Below, one piece after another: positions 8,986 through 19,210 of a stretch of DNA of 64,000 nucleotides. How positions within the stretch are numbered: the stretch's first letter is position 1; each line of letters opens with the position of its first letter. Source of the stretch: Acidobacteriota bacterium (GTDB lineage: Bacteria > Acidobacteriota > UBA890 > WLXD01); assembly GCA_012103255.1 (NCBI GenBank), contig WLXD01000007.1:186001-250000 (forward strand). Reading direction: 5' to 3'. The notes beneath the pieces were generated by a model. That model saw only the letters and a list, made by a program, of their open reading frames with translations. It was not told the DNA's origin and made no database searches. The position numbers and the translations under genes were made by a program.

Positions 8986-11464
8986 ATGTTCAAGATAGCC
9001 CGAGCCTGTGTGCTTGCCGCCCTACTCGCGAGCTGCGTATCGCTGCATCTGGGTGCCCAGGAGGCCATCACGGTTCGCGGCACCGTCTTCGATGACGTCA
9101 CGGGAGCGATCCTGCGCGGACCACTGGTCGAGGCACCCGGCCTGGCTCCGCTTGTCGCGGTCAACGGCACGTTCGAGCTCGCGCTCCCGGTGGGCGACCA
9201 AACCATCACGATCACGTCGCCCGGCTACCTGGATGCGGTGATCGATGTGACCGTCGGCGAAGAGCGCCTCACACTCGAAGTCAGACTGAAGCGATTGACC
9301 CTCAGCGAGGAAGTCTCCGTAGTCGCCGAATCCGATGAGTCCGACCGGCCTTCGTCCGTGACGGTTCAACCGCGCGATGTCTTCGACGTTGCTGGCAGTC
9401 TCGACAACGTGTTTCGCACGCTGCAGTTGCTCCCCGGAGTTGCTGCGCCCGAGGACTTCGGCGGTCGATTATCCGTCCGCGGCGGCGGCCCGGATCAGAA
9501 CCTGACCGTGATGGACGGGGTCGAGGTGCATAACCCGTATCGCATCTTCGGGTTGATCAGTGCCTTCAATCCGGAGACCGTCGATCGCTTCGATCTCACT
9601 GCCGGCGGATTCAGCGCCGCCTACGGCGACCGGCTCTCTTCGCTGCTCGTGGTGGAAAACCGCCGCGGTCGGCCGCAGTTCGGCGGGACGGCGGCGATGA
9701 GCGTGACCGACGCGAACGTTCTCGTCGAAGGTTCGCTCCCGGGTCGGACCGGCAATAGTTACGTATTCACGGCGCGCCGTACCTACTACGACCTCGTCGC
9801 GTCCCGCTTCTCCGATAGCGACTTCCCCAACTTCCGAGACTTCCAGGGCCGCTTTGATATCGGGGTCGGCCCGGGGCTCCTCACGGTGGAGGGGATCACC
9901 AGCCGCGAGGGTGCCGACATCAGTTTCGAGGACGAAGAAGACGGTGACAGCGCAGACGCGATTGCCGACGCCAGCAACGACTTGCTGGCGTTGCGCTACC
10001 AGACTCTTCTCGGCACTCGCGGGTCCTCGCTCACGACGCTGTCCTGGTATCGCAACAGCGATTTCCTCGACTTCACCGGAGCGTTCCAGAACGACGCGCG
10101 CCGGTCCAACGTCCCGGATGGCGGCTTTGGCGAATCGAACGTGATCTTCGCCCGCGAGGTACTGGTGGAGGACTTCGCGGCGCGCCAGCAATTCAGCTAC
10201 GCGATCGGCTCGAACCATCTGCTCGACTTCGGCTTCGAGGTACACAGCATTACCAGTGCGACGCGCTTCAAGACGGAGGGCGACCGCAACGAGCAGGAAC
10301 CCAACGGCTCGAGCATCCGCGGCGGCTCGGGACTCCCGGACGAGATCGACTCGACGCTGGAGGGCACGCGCGGCGGTCTCTGGGTGGAGGACACGATCAA
10401 CCTCGGCACACGGGTATCGATCAGCCCCGGACTCCGCTTCGACTGGAGCACAGCGAACGGTGACTCCGCTCTCGCACCGCGTCTCGCGGTGTTCTGGCAG
10501 GCGACCGACCGAACGCGTCTCAAAGTAGCCGGTGGTCTGTTCGGCCAGAGCCCCGGATACGAGAAGCTACAGAGCGCCGACTACTTCATCGACCTGTCCG
10601 ACGCCAAAGCGAAGGGCATCGCCAACCAGTACGCCACCCACGCGATCGTCGGCGTCGAGCACGGCTTCAGTCGTGGCTTCAGCCTGAGCGTCGAGGCGTA
10701 CTACAAGAAGTTCCGCGACCTCATCATCGGCCGACTCGAGACCGAAGAAGAACGCCTGGTGCGCGTCAGTCAGTACGACTTTCCAGATGAGCTCCAGGGC
10801 AGCGTTCCCGCAGCGCCGATCATCACGAGTAACCCGTCGAACGACGGTGCCGGACAGGCCATACGGCATCGACTTCTTTCTGATGCGTCGACCAACCGGC
10901 CCGACAGGGCTCTACGGGTGGCTTTCGTACACCTTCGGGAAGTCGGTCCAGGACGCCTACGCGCGCCGCTACGCGTTCGACTACGACCGCCGACACGCCA
11001 TGAACCTGGTGGCGAACTACCGCATGAATTCGAAGTGGGAATTCGGGCTCACGGGACGCTACTCGTCCGGGTTCCCGCGCACCGAGCCGCTCGGACTGCG
11101 GGTCGCTGCCACGGAAGACCCGAATCACGACCCTGATAGTACCGAGCCGCCGAAGCTGGTGCCCGACACCGACGCGGACGGCAATCTCGTCTACACCGTG
11201 GACTACGGCGACACGACCAACCTGAACAACGGTCGCCTGCCGTACTACGCCCGCTGGGACGCACGCGTCACCTACCGTCCGGGGGGACCCACCAGCAACT
11301 GGGAGGTCTACCTCGAGGTGCTCAACGTCCTCGGCCGCGAAAACGCGAACCGGCTCGAACCGGCGCTTCTGTACAACCCGAACGGGCCGTTGCCGACCCT
11401 CGTCGAGAACCCCGAGGCGGCGCTGCCTCGCCTGCCGAGCTTCGGTGTGCGATTCCGCTTCTAG
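8986..11464 (+). CDS. TonB-dependent receptor, broken by a frameshift near 10861
   Basis: Outer-membrane receptor encoded in two frames. The first part has a signal peptide (ACVLAALLASCVSLHLGAQ), a carboxypeptidase-regulatory-like domain (ITVRGTVFDDVTGAILRGP), then a plug with LSVRGGGPDQNLTVMDGVEV. After GACGGTGCCGGACAGGCC the frame shifts by one extra base (best at 10861). Removing it gives GQAYGIDFFLMRRPTGPTG, the usual barrel motif, and the barrel runs on to a terminal RFRF, ending in the aromatic residue expected for barrel insertion. An in-frame ATG at 8908 has a better ribosome site (AAGGGA) but adds 26 residues before the signal peptide. Repaired length is about 826 residues. It follows the lipid operon by about 100 bases. 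Ligand unknown. Confidence 0.85.
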
Positions 11465-11540
11465 CGAAATAAACATGCACGCTGCCGCATCCGCATTGGC
11501 GGCCGCAGCGAAATAACTCCTGAACGTTCAAGACAGTTCC

Positions 11541-11559
11541 AGCGTCACCAGCTGACGCT
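11541..11559. promoter_or_regulatory. Inverted repeat upstream of the fasciclin gene
   Basis: AGCGTCA and TGACGCT form a perfect seven-base inverted repeat around a five-base spacer, 54 bases before the fasciclin start. It lies in the 149-base gap between the TonB receptor and the fasciclin gene. It could be an operator or a weak hairpin; there is no U-tract. Confidence 0.35.
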
Positions 11560-11613
11560 CAGATCACTGCCATCTACGGCGCCCACCCCTCGGTCGCACT
11601 CAGGAGTTTCACC

Positions 11614-12105
11614 ATGTTCCGCAAGTCCGTCTTCGCCGCTCTTTCCGCCCTCGTCGCAATCGCTCTCGTCGCCGGTGTTCCCAGCGCCAGCGCCAACACC
11701 ACCGATATCGTCGACACTGCCGTAGCAGCCGGTAACTTCACGACCCTCGTCGCGGCAGTGCAGGCCGCCGGTCTGGTCGATACGCTCAAGGGCGAAGGCC
11801 CGTTCACGGTCTTCGCTCCCACGGACGACGCGTTCGCCAAGCTGCCCGAGGGCACGGTCGAGGCCTTGCTCGCCGACAAGGAAACGCTGACCAAGATCCT
11901 CACCTACCACGTTGTCGCCGGTAAGGGCATGGCCTCCGATGTGGTCAACGTCGAGACCGCTGACACCGTCGCGGGCATCCCGCTGAAGATCAAGGTCATG
12001 GACGGCAACGTCTGGATCAACGACGCGAAGGTGGTCGTGACCGACATCGAAGCGTCCAACGGCGTCATCCACGTCATCGACACCGTGATCGTTCCGGCGA
12101 GCTAG
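11614..12105 (+). CDS. Secreted fasciclin (FAS1) domain protein
   Basis: Small exported protein of 163 residues: signal peptide to about residue 28 ([15 protein letters not shown]) and one FAS1 domain. The family boxes are both present: [17 protein letters not shown] near 65-81 and [10 protein letters not shown] followed by [12 protein letters not shown] at the end. FAS1 proteins act in adhesion or as periplasmic accessory proteins; single-domain versions often occur in stress and photoresponse clusters of bacteria. AGGAGT seven bases before the ATG supports the start. A strong hairpin follows the gene, so it is likely transcribed on its own or ends the upstream unit. Confidence 0.94.
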   Translation: MFRKSVFAALSALVAIALVAGVPSASANTTDIVDTAVAAGNFTTLVAAVQAAGLVDTLKGEGPFTVFAPTDDAFAKLPEGTVEALLADKETLTKILTYHVVAGKGMASDVVNVETADTVAGIPLKIKVMDGNVWINDAKVVVTDIEASNGVIHVIDTVIVPAS

Positions 12106-12127
12106 CTTCGCCGCTCTCCTAGGCACT

Positions 12128-12158
12128 CGGGCCCATCCGGTAACCTCGGATGGGCCCG
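12128..12158 (+). terminator. Strong hairpin terminator after the fasciclin gene
   Basis: A perfect 12-base stem, CGGGCCCATCCG with CGGATGGGCCCG, closes a seven-base loop 22 bases after the stop. The tail (TGCTGCTTC) is only mildly T-rich. Its position argues against the photolyase starting before about 12160 and supports the ATG at 12186. Confidence 0.75.
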
Positions 12159-12185
12159 TGCTGCTTCAGGCACCTGGCGCACACC

Positions 12186-13676
12186 ATGCAAATCCCCCCG
12201 CGCAGACTCATCCAGGCGAATGCCGCACCGGTTCGGCCAGAGCGCGCGTACGTTCTCTACTGGATGACAGCCGCCCGACGAACGCGTTCGAATTTCGCGC
12301 TGCAGCACGCAGCGACTCAGGCGGACGAACTCGGACTCCCGCTCGTGGTTCTCGAAGCAGTCCGCGCCGGGTACCCGTGGGCCAACGCAAGACACCATCG
12401 ATTCATTCTCGATGGCATGGCCGCAAACGCCGACGCTTTCGCGTCAACGCCCGTGGGCTACTACCCGTTCGCCGAGCGGTCCGTTGGCGACGGCCACGGA
12501 TTGTTGCAAGCCCTGGGCGCTCGGGCGGCGCTCGTGGTCGGGGACGACTCCCCGATGTTCTTCCTGCGTCGGATGGTCGAGTCTGCGGCCGCGCAACTCG
12601 ACTGCCGACTCGACCTTGTGGACGGCAACGGGATCGTGCCGCTACGGGTCCCTGACAGGACGTTCAAAACGGCCTATTCGTTCCGACGCTTCTTGCACAA
12701 AGTTCTGCACGATCACCTGGATGTCGCGCCGGGTGATGAGCCCTTGGCTGGCGCCGATCTCGCGCCGGCAACCGTTCCGGAAGCCGTGCTCGAACGCTGG
12801 CCTGCTTTGAGCGCCGCCGAACTAGCCGACCCCGATGCCCTCGTGGCGCGACTGCCAATCGATCAGTCCGTCGCGCCAACGGAGCCCCGCGGTGGTGCGG
12901 TCGAAGCCCGCCGTCACCTGGATCGCTTCGTCCAGCACGTCGATGGCTACGCCGACGATCGCAATCGCATGGACGGAACCGCGACCAGCGGTTTGTCGCC
13001 CTATCTGCACTACGGACACATCTCGAGCCACACCATCCTCGCCGCGCTGGCGAGGTCGGAGGGGATCGAGCAGTTCGAGCCACAGGCGACGGGCAAGGGC
13101 CAGCGCGAAGGGTGGTGGAACGCCAGCCCCAGCGCCGAAGCGTTTCTCGACCAGCTGATCACGTGGCGCGAACTCGGTTTCAATCGCGCGCATCGCGAGG
13201 GTGCGTCGGACACGTTCGATACGCTGCCCGAGTGGGCGCAGCACACGCTCATGGAACACGCCGCGGATCCGCGCCCCTACGAGTACGAAATCGACACGCT
13301 CGAGGCGGCCGGAACGCACGACGAACTCTGGAACGCAGCCCAGCGGCAACTCGCGCGCGACGGCATCATCCACAACTATCTGCGGATGCTGTGGGGCAAG
13401 AAGATCCTCGAGTGGGCCTCCTCCCCGGAACTCGCACTCTCGTACATGCTCGAACTCAACAACAAGTACGCGCTCGACGGACGCGACCCGAATTCCGTGT
13501 CGGGCATCTGCTGGGTCATGGGGCGCTACGACCGCGCCTGGGGCCCGGAGCGGCCGATCTTCGGGAAGATTCGCTACATGAGCTCGGCCAACGCCGCGCG
13601 CAAACTCCGGCTGGCCGACTACCTGGCGCGCTATGGCCCGCAGCCACAACTCGACCTCTCCGCCACACTGGACTAG
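12186..13676 (+). CDS. Class II deoxyribodipyrimidine photolyase
   Basis: FAD-dependent, light-driven repair enzyme for cyclobutane pyrimidine dimers, 496 residues from the ATG at 12186. Class II traits are the start AYVLYWMTAARRTRSNFAL, the motif RTFKTAYSFRR, the FAD-domain segments GLSPYLHYGHISS and FLDQLITWRELGFN, LWNAAQRQL and RDGIIHNYLRMLWGKKILEW in the substrate pocket region, and NKYALDGRDPNSVSGICWV ending in IFGKIRYMS. An upstream in-frame ATG at 12150 lies inside the terminator stem and was not used. It is followed closely by the SRPBCC and DUF523/DUF1722 genes; YbgA-type proteins also neighbour photolyase in other bacteria, which supports a shared photoprotection role. Confidence 0.95.
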   Translation: MQIPPRRLIQANAAPVRPERAYVLYWMTAARRTRSNFALQHAATQADELGLPLVVLEAVRAGYPWANARHHRFILDGMAANADAFASTPVGYYPFAERSVGDGHGLLQALGARAALVVGDDSPMFFLRRMVESAAAQLDCRLDLVDGNGIVPLRVPDRTFKTAYSFRRFLHKVLHDHLDVAPGDEPLAGADLAPATVPEAVLERWPALSAAELADPDALVARLPIDQSVAPTEPRGGAVEARRHLDRFVQHVDGYADDRNRMDGTATSGLSPYLHYGHISSHTILAALARSEGIEQFEPQATGKGQREGWWNASPSAEAFLDQLITWRELGFNRAHREGASDTFDTLPEWAQHTLMEHAADPRPYEYEIDTLEAAGTHDELWNAAQRQLARDGIIHNYLRMLWGKKILEWASSPELALSYMLELNNKYALDGRDPNSVSGICWVMGRYDRAWGPERPIFGKIRYMSSANAARKLRLADYLARYGPQPQLDLSATLD

Positions 13677-13680
13677 TCCG

Positions 13681-14124
13681 ATGTACGACCTCGAAACCGA
13701 GATCTTCCTGCCGCGACGCCTCGATGAGGTATTCGCTTTCTTTGCCGATGCGCGCAACCTCGAAACGCTCACGCCATCGTTTCTCAGCTTCTCGGTAATC
13801 ACCGAGGGCGAGATCGACATGCGACCCGGCGCGCTGATCGACTACCGGCTCCGCGTACGCGGCATCCCGCTGAAGTGGCAGAGCGAGATCACGGCCTGGG
13901 AGCCTCCGTTCAGGTTCGTCGACGAGCAACGACGTGGTCCGTACCGAGTGTGGCATCACGAGCACACCTTCGAAGAAGTTGAGGGTGGCGTCATGGCGCG
14001 CGATCGCGTGCGCTACGACCACATCGGCGGCCGCCTCGTAAATCGCCTGATCGTCGGCCCCGACGTGACCCGCATTTTCGACTACCGTCAGGAGAAGCTG
14101 CTCGAACTGTTCGTGCCCGAGTAA
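13681..14124 (+). CDS. SRPBCC family protein (cyclase/dehydrase-like)
   Basis: Protein of 147 residues with a START-like helix-grip fold: it opens with YDLETEIFLPRRLDEVFAFF, has NLETLTPSFLSF, and ends with DYRQEKLLELF. The motif HEHTFEEVEGGVMARDRVRY is typical of the COG4276 group. It has no signal peptide or catalytic signature, so a ligand- or lipid-binding role is the family expectation. The start at 13681 lies four bases after the photolyase stop and the gene is followed after five bases by the DUF523/DUF1722 gene, so the three form one unit. Confidence 0.88.
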   Translation: MYDLETEIFLPRRLDEVFAFFADARNLETLTPSFLSFSVITEGEIDMRPGALIDYRLRVRGIPLKWQSEITAWEPPFRFVDEQRRGPYRVWHHEHTFEEVEGGVMARDRVRYDHIGGRLVNRLIVGPDVTRIFDYRQEKLLELFVPE

Positions 14125-14129
14125 CCGAG

Positions 14130-15098
14130 ATGAGTCTGACTCCAAAAGGACACTCCCGGCCGCGCATCGGCGTGAGCATGTGTCTGCTTGGACACGAAGT
14201 CCGCTACGACGGTGGACATACGCGCGATCAGTACGTGGAGTCGGTGCTCGGCGCTCACGTGGATTTCGTTTCGATGTGTCCCGAGGTCGACGTCGGAATG
14301 GGCACCCCGCGCCCCTCCGTACGACTTGTCCGCGCCGGCGACACCGTGCGGATGATCTCGGCGAAAGAGGACTACGACTGGACCGAGCAGATGGAGACGT
14401 ACTCGAAGGTCCAGGTCGATCAGCTCGCCAAAGAGCCGCTGGACGGCTTCGTTCTCAAGAAGAACTCGCCGTCGTGCGGCGCCTTCCGGATCAAGGTCTT
14501 CGACAACAACGACGTGCCTTCGCGGGATGGTCGTGGACTGTTCGCCGCCGAACTCATGCGTCGCTTCCCACGGCTACCCGTGGAAGAGGACGGCCGACTC
14601 AACGACAGCCGGCTGCGCGAGAACTTCGTCACCCGCGTGTTTGCCTACCACCGACTGCACGCGATGCGCGCGGCCGACCCGACGCCAGGCAAGCTGCAGG
14701 AATTCCACGCGCGTCACAAGTACCTGCTCCTGGCGCATTCGCCGAAGCACTACTACGAGCTCGGGCCGCTCGTAGCGAACGCCCGCACCGAACGCTTCGA
14801 GACGCTGATCGATGGCTACGAGCAAACATTCATGGATGCCATCGCAAAACCGGCACCCGTGAAACGGCACGTGAACGTGCTGCACCACTTCTGCGGGTTC
14901 CTGAAGCAGGAGCTTGATCCTGCGGGCAAGCAGGAGCTGCTCGACGTGATCGAGTCTTTCCGCGAAGGCACCGTCCCGCTGATCACGCCACTCACTTTGC
15001 TACAGCACCATCTGCGCAAGATCGGCCACCCATGGGCCGACAGCCAAGCGTACCTGGACCCTTATCCGCGGGAACTCGCGCTGCGCAGCGTGATCTGA
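14130..15098 (+). CDS. DUF523 and DUF1722 (YbgA-like) protein
   Basis: Protein of 322 residues with two domains. The N-terminal DUF523 (about 1-155) has IGVSMCLLGHEVRYDGGHTRD, SMCPEVDVGMGTPRPSVRLV and LKKNSPSCGAFRI; its conserved cysteines in MCLLG, MCPEV and SPSCG suggest a metal or Fe-S site. The C-terminal DUF1722 (about 195-315) has LQEFHARHKYLLLAHSPKHY and HFCGFLKQELDPAGKQEL. The same pairing is found in YbgA-type proteins, whose E. coli relative is next to photolyase. Function not established; linkage with photolyase is the best clue. Confidence 0.92.
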   Translation: MSLTPKGHSRPRIGVSMCLLGHEVRYDGGHTRDQYVESVLGAHVDFVSMCPEVDVGMGTPRPSVRLVRAGDTVRMISAKEDYDWTEQMETYSKVQVDQLAKEPLDGFVLKKNSPSCGAFRIKVFDNNDVPSRDGRGLFAAELMRRFPRLPVEEDGRLNDSRLRENFVTRVFAYHRLHAMRAADPTPGKLQEFHARHKYLLLAHSPKHYYELGPLVANARTERFETLIDGYEQTFMDAIAKPAPVKRHVNVLHHFCGFLKQELDPAGKQELLDVIESFREGTVPLITPLTLLQHHLRKIGHPWADSQAYLDPYPRELALRSVI

Positions 15099-15121
15099 CA
15101 GCCGAGCTTTGTCGGCCGCGG

Positions 15122-16063
15122 CTACTGACTCACAGGGCGGATGAAGACCTCAGCCGCCTCACCTTCTTCGGGCCTGGCCGCGTACGCGAGGTGCGTACCG
15201 TCGGGCGACCAAGCGGGCTGGAAAACCCGGTTGTAGTTGTCAGCGAACCGCAGTTCCAGTTCACCAGCCGCGGAGAAGATCCCGAGGGCGCGATCGGCGT
15301 CAGAGTCCGAGATCGCCGTGATGACCCTGTCGCCGGCGGGCGACCAGTCCGGCGTGAAGTGGTGATGCGTCGGCTGCTCGGTCAGGCGCTCAACATCTGC
15401 ACCGTCCAACGCCATCGAGTAGAGCTGATCGCGCGCGCCGTCGGTATCGCGTCGCGAGAAGAAGAGTAGCCGCTCACCATCGGGCGAGAACCGCGGCCAG
15501 ACGTCGCGGTACTCGCTGTCGGTCAGGCGGGTCGGCGCCCCGCCCTGCGCGGCGACAGCCCAGATGTCGGCATTGCCAGCCCGCAACGAGGTGAACGCGA
15601 TTCGGGTACCGTCGGGCGACCAGTCGGGAGTCAACTCAGGAGAGGCATCCGCCAGCAGGAACGTGGGCTCGCCACCGTCGATATCGTGGATCCACAAGCC
15701 GGTGCCGGCATCGCGATCGCTCCGGAAGACGATCCGGCGTCCGTCCGGCGACCAGGCCGGCTGAGAGTCGTCACCGTCGTCGACGGTCAGACGTTGCAGC
15801 CCCGACCCGTCGCCGGCCATGAGATAGAGGTCGCGATTCCCGTCGCGGTCGGACTCGAAGGCCAGGAACCGGCCATCGGGTGACCAGGCCGGAGCGCGAT
15901 CCTCGGCGGGGTGGTTGGTGAGGTTCGTGATCGTCGCCGGGCGCTCGACGGGATCAGGCGCAGGCGGCTCGACGGCAACCTCCGGGTCATCGGGTTGCTG
16001 TGCCGGGGCGCAGGCCACGAGGCCGACGGCAATGACTGCTACGAGCGCTACTCGCTTCACCAC
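15122..16063 (-). CDS. TolB-like beta-propeller lipoprotein
   Basis: Predicted lipoprotein of 313 residues made of PD40/WD40-like repeats. I start at the GTG at 16063 because AGGAGA lies seven bases upstream and it gives a clean lipoprotein signal with lipobox LVAC; an ATG at 16183 is possible but adds 40 residues that look untranslated. After a Pro/Asp-rich linker ([18 protein letters not shown]), blades repeat the pattern [24 protein letters not shown], with further copies [26 protein letters not shown] and [13 protein letters not shown]. Such propellers bind peptides or sugars in the periplasm; the role here is unknown. It is divergent from the first PadR gene. Confidence 0.85.
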   Translation of the reverse strand: MVKRVALVAVIAVGLVACAPAQQPDDPEVAVEPPAPDPVERPATITNLTNHPAEDRAPAWSPDGRFLAFESDRDGNRDLYLMAGDGSGLQRLTVDDGDDSQPAWSPDGRRIVFRSDRDAGTGLWIHDIDGGEPTFLLADASPELTPDWSPDGTRIAFTSLRAGNADIWAVAAQGGAPTRLTDSEYRDVWPRFSPDGERLLFFSRRDTDGARDQLYSMALDGADVERLTEQPTHHHFTPDWSPAGDRVITAISDSDADRALGIFSAAGELELRFADNYNRVFQPAWSPDGTHLAYAARPEEGEAAEVFIRPVSQ

Positions 16064-16185
16064 GCGATGTTCTCCTGGGTCGGGGAAGCGACCGTGGAGC
16101 AGCATGCGTCGTAGCACCGCAGACATGCAAGCGTCGTCGCCCGCTTGATCCCTCCACGCCAGTCCTGCAAAGTAGGCAGACACTA

Positions 16186-16202
16186 TCTCTACAAAATAGA
16201 GA
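16186..16202. promoter_or_regulatory. Palindrome before PadR gene at 16216 (candidate operator)
   Basis: TCTCTA and TAGAGA flank CAAAA, giving a perfect six-base inverted repeat 13 bases before the TTG start of the PadR gene. The spacing and A/T-rich centre fit a PadR-type dimer site that represses its own gene and the permease behind it. Confidence 0.55.
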
Positions 16203-16215
16203 ACGGAAACGGAAA

Positions 16216-16554
16216 TTGGGCAAGACAGGCGTGATGGGCGCGTTCGAGGAGATGGTCCTTCTCACTCTGGTGCGCCAGGGTGAGGCCGCCTACGGCGTTT
16301 CAATCCGACGAGAACTCGAAGAACGCGCCGGCAACTCCGTATCGATGGGTGCCGTTTACGCGACGCTGGATCGGCTCGAATCCAAAGCACTCGTGCGGAG
16401 CCGGGTGGGCGAGGAACGCGAGTCCCGCCGCGGCCGTCCGCGGCGCTACTACACGGTGCTGCCGGCGGGAGTTCGCGAGCTGCAACAGACCCGTGCGGTA
16501 CGCGAGCGCATGTGGGCAGGCATCGAGCTAGACCAACCGGCAGAGCCGTCTTGA
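16216..16554 (+). CDS. PadR family transcriptional regulator (type A)
   Basis: Winged-helix regulator of 112 residues. The DNA-binding part has [20 protein letters not shown] and a recognition region with [16 protein letters not shown], then the wing with [12 protein letters not shown]. It starts at TTG ([13 protein letters not shown]) after a GGAAA stretch; ATG at 16234 is an alternative. Its last four bases are shared with the TTG start of the permease gene (TTGA), so the two are translationally coupled. PadR proteins act as dimeric repressors released by a ligand or partner. I class it as type A because it opens with F-E-x-hydrophobic-V-L-L-x-L, like those at 34405, 36622 and 41282. Confidence 0.93.
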   Translation: MGKTGVMGAFEEMVLLTLVRQGEAAYGVSIRRELEERAGNSVSMGAVYATLDRLESKALVRSRVGEERESRRGRPRRYYTVLPAGVRELQQTRAVRERMWAGIELDQPAEPS

Positions 16555-19175
16555 AGGCACCGCCACGCGCCGCAGCGTGGCTGGTGCAGCGTCTGCTGAC
16601 TCCGGCTCACGCCAAGCGCCTACTGGGCGACCTCGATGAGGAGTACCTCGAACAGCAACTTGCCGCCCGCGGCATCTTCGGCGCATCCGTCTGGTACTGG
16701 CGGCAGTGTCTTACCTCGATTCGGGCGCTGCGGCGACGCCCGTACGACGTCTTCCCCCGGACTCGACGACCCATGCACGGAATCTCGCAGGACCTCCGGT
16801 TCGCGGTGCGGCAATTCCTCCGAAGTCCTACCTACGCCCTGGCCGTGATTCTCACCTTCGCCCTGGGAATGGGTGCCACCACTGCGATCTTCGCGATGGT
16901 CAACGGCGTACTCCTGCGACCGCTCCCCTACGACTCCCCAGAACGGATCGTCCGCTTCTGGGCGCACACGCATGACGGCGACACCACCGACTTCTCGTTC
17001 CGCGTGCTCGAGTACCAGGCGCTGGCCGAGGTCGGCAGCGAATTCGAATACGTCGGTGCCGAGTTCCCGGCGAGCGCCGCCCTCCTCGTGCCGGATCAGG
17101 AGCCTCGCCAGATCCAGACGCGCCGCGTGTCGCACAACTACTTCCGCGTGTTCGGAGTGGAGCCCGCCCAGGGACGCATGTTCGACGCCACCGAGATGGC
17201 AGCGGGCGATGCGCTTGTGGCGGTCATCAGTCACGCCCTCTGGCAGAGAGAACTCGGAAGCGACCCGTCCACAATCGGACGCACGATCGACCTCGCCGGC
17301 ACGCCCTTCGAGGTCATCGGCGTGCTACCAGCGGACTACCGCCATGTCAGCGGTGAAGACATCGACGTCTTCTTCCCCTACAACCTCGGAACCAGCGGCT
17401 GGATCGGCCGCTGGCTCGACCTCTACGTGAAGGTCCGACCCGAGTTCGGCGCCAGCATGGCCGTCGACCGGGTGAACGCGACCATGGATAGCGTGGCCAC
17501 CGAGGACGGCCGCGAGCGCAACTGGTTCGCTACCGGCGAGTCGCTCCACGAGATGAAGGTAGGAACGGTGCGGCCCGCGCTGATGGCGAGTTTCGGCACT
17601 GCCGTGCTCGTTCTGCTCATCGGCTGCGCGAACGTCGCGATGCTCACACTCGCCCGCATGGCGGGACGCAGTTCGGAACTCTCGCTCCGTACCGCACTCG
17701 GCGCACGCCGGGGCCGGATCCTCCGTCAGGTCCTGATCGAGAACCTTCTCACCGCGCTGATCGGCGGCGCGATAGGGCTAGGCGTGGCGCACCTGCTGCT
17801 ACGAGGCCTCCTGCGCATTGCGCCACCCACGCTGCCACGGATGGAAGAGATCGCCATCGATCCGACCGTGATTGGAGTTGCGGGGCTCGCCACGATCGCC
17901 ATCGCGACCCTCCTCGGGCTCGCCACCGGCTACAGGGCACTGCGCTCCGCGCCCGGTCTTGGCATGGGCGCAGGAAACCGAGCAACCGGACAGGGAGGCT
18001 CGTTCGGATCCCTTGTCACCGTGGAAGTGGCCATGGCGGTCACACTGCTCGTCGGGGCGGGCCTCATGGTCAGGACGCTCGATCGACTGCAGCAGGAAAA
18101 CCTCGGATTCCGCGCCCCCGGGGTGCTCTCGTTCCGCGTCTCGGCCCCGTCGGCGCGACACCCCGGCGCTGAAGGCACCCTGGCCTTCTACGATCAGCTA
18201 CGCGACGAACTCCTGGCGCTTCAGGGGGTAGAGAGTGTCGGCGTCGGAAGTGACCTCCCCGTCTCGGGCGAGGGCGCGGTGGCAACGCTGCGCTCCGAGG
18301 AGCGCGTGCGCGCCGGTGACACGGATGGCGTGACGTCGCTGCAGCGGCGGGCAAACGCCGACTTCTTCGAAACACTCGGCGTGCCGCTGCTCGCAGGCCG
18401 CAACTTCGGGCCGGAAGACACGCCGGAAAGCGCCCCCGTGCTGATCATCAGTCAGTCGCTCGCCAGCTCGCTATTCGGCGCGGGCGACCCAGTCGGCCAG
18501 CGCGTGAGTTTTCGCCGCGAACCGCAGGACGACGACTGGATGACCGTGATCGGCGTTGTTGGCGATGTCCGCTACCAGCGCATCGACCAGGTCGAGGAGC
18601 CCCAGCTGTATCAAGCGCACGCCCAGTCGGCCGTGCGCGAAATGGCGGTCATGGTGCGCTCGCAGCGCAGCGCGGAAGAACTGATCGGCGACGTCCGCCA
18701 CGTGGTCAGCCGCATCGACAGTGCGATCCCGCTCTATGACGTGCAGACACTCGAAGCGATCACAGACACCGCCATGGCGGATCGACGCTTCGTGGCAATG
18801 CTCGTTTCGGCGTTCGCGGCCGTTGCCGTGGCTCTATCGATGGCAGGGGTCTATGGCGTACTCGCCATGCTGGTCGGCCGACAGCGCCGCGCCATCGCCC
18901 TACGCATGGCGCTCGGGGCCACGCCCGAACACGTCACCGGAAGGGTGGTCCGGCACGGGATGCGCTGGGTGGTTGCGGGACTCGCCCTCGGCCTCGTCGG
19001 TGCCTTCGCGGTAACCAGGCTGCTGACCGCGCTGCTCTACGGAGTGAGCGCCTCGGATCCCGCAACCTACGGGATCGGCACCTTGCTGCTCGCCATCGTG
19101 GCAACTCTGGCTGCCTACCTGCCGGCGCGCCGCGCCGCAGCGCTGCAACCGGCGGAGGCGTTGCGCGAGGACTGA
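16551..19175 (+). CDS. ADOP-type duplicated permease with type A prefix
   Basis: Membrane protein of 874 residues starting at a TTG that overlaps the PadR stop. Residues 1-60 form the type A prefix (WLVQRL, LLGDLDEEYLEQQ, VWYWRQ). Then come two copies of a MacB-like unit: helix near 95-120 (LAVILTFALGMGATTAIFAM), periplasmic core with GRTIDLAGTPFEVIGVLP, FtsX helices with LIGCANVAMLTLARMAGR and SELSLRTALGARRGRILRQV; a second core with LLAGRNFGPEDTP and IGVVGDVRYQ; and final helices with RRAIALRMALGATPEHV and ending LQPAEALRED. No ATP-binding domain is present, as usual for these orphan permeases. Substrate unknown; family secure. Confidence 0.92.
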   Translation: MKAPPRAAAWLVQRLLTPAHAKRLLGDLDEEYLEQQLAARGIFGASVWYWRQCLTSIRALRRRPYDVFPRTRRPMHGISQDLRFAVRQFLRSPTYALAVILTFALGMGATTAIFAMVNGVLLRPLPYDSPERIVRFWAHTHDGDTTDFSFRVLEYQALAEVGSEFEYVGAEFPASAALLVPDQEPRQIQTRRVSHNYFRVFGVEPAQGRMFDATEMAAGDALVAVISHALWQRELGSDPSTIGRTIDLAGTPFEVIGVLPADYRHVSGEDIDVFFPYNLGTSGWIGRWLDLYVKVRPEFGASMAVDRVNATMDSVATEDGRERNWFATGESLHEMKVGTVRPALMASFGTAVLVLLIGCANVAMLTLARMAGRSSELSLRTALGARRGRILRQVLIENLLTALIGGAIGLGVAHLLLRGLLRIAPPTLPRMEEIAIDPTVIGVAGLATIAIATLLGLATGYRALRSAPGLGMGAGNRATGQGGSFGSLVTVEVAMAVTLLVGAGLMVRTLDRLQQENLGFRAPGVLSFRVSAPSARHPGAEGTLAFYDQLRDELLALQGVESVGVGSDLPVSGEGAVATLRSEERVRAGDTDGVTSLQRRANADFFETLGVPLLAGRNFGPEDTPESAPVLIISQSLASSLFGAGDPVGQRVSFRREPQDDDWMTVIGVVGDVRYQRIDQVEEPQLYQAHAQSAVREMAVMVRSQRSAEELIGDVRHVVSRIDSAIPLYDVQTLEAITDTAMADRRFVAMLVSAFAAVAVALSMAGVYGVLAMLVGRQRRAIALRMALGATPEHVTGRVVRHGMRWVVAGLALGLVGAFAVTRLLTALLYGVSASDPATYGIGTLLLAIVATLAAYLPARRAAALQPAEALRED

Positions 19176-19210
19176 CCGCCGGGCTAGAGGGTGCTCGGGT
19201 CTTCCGGGCT

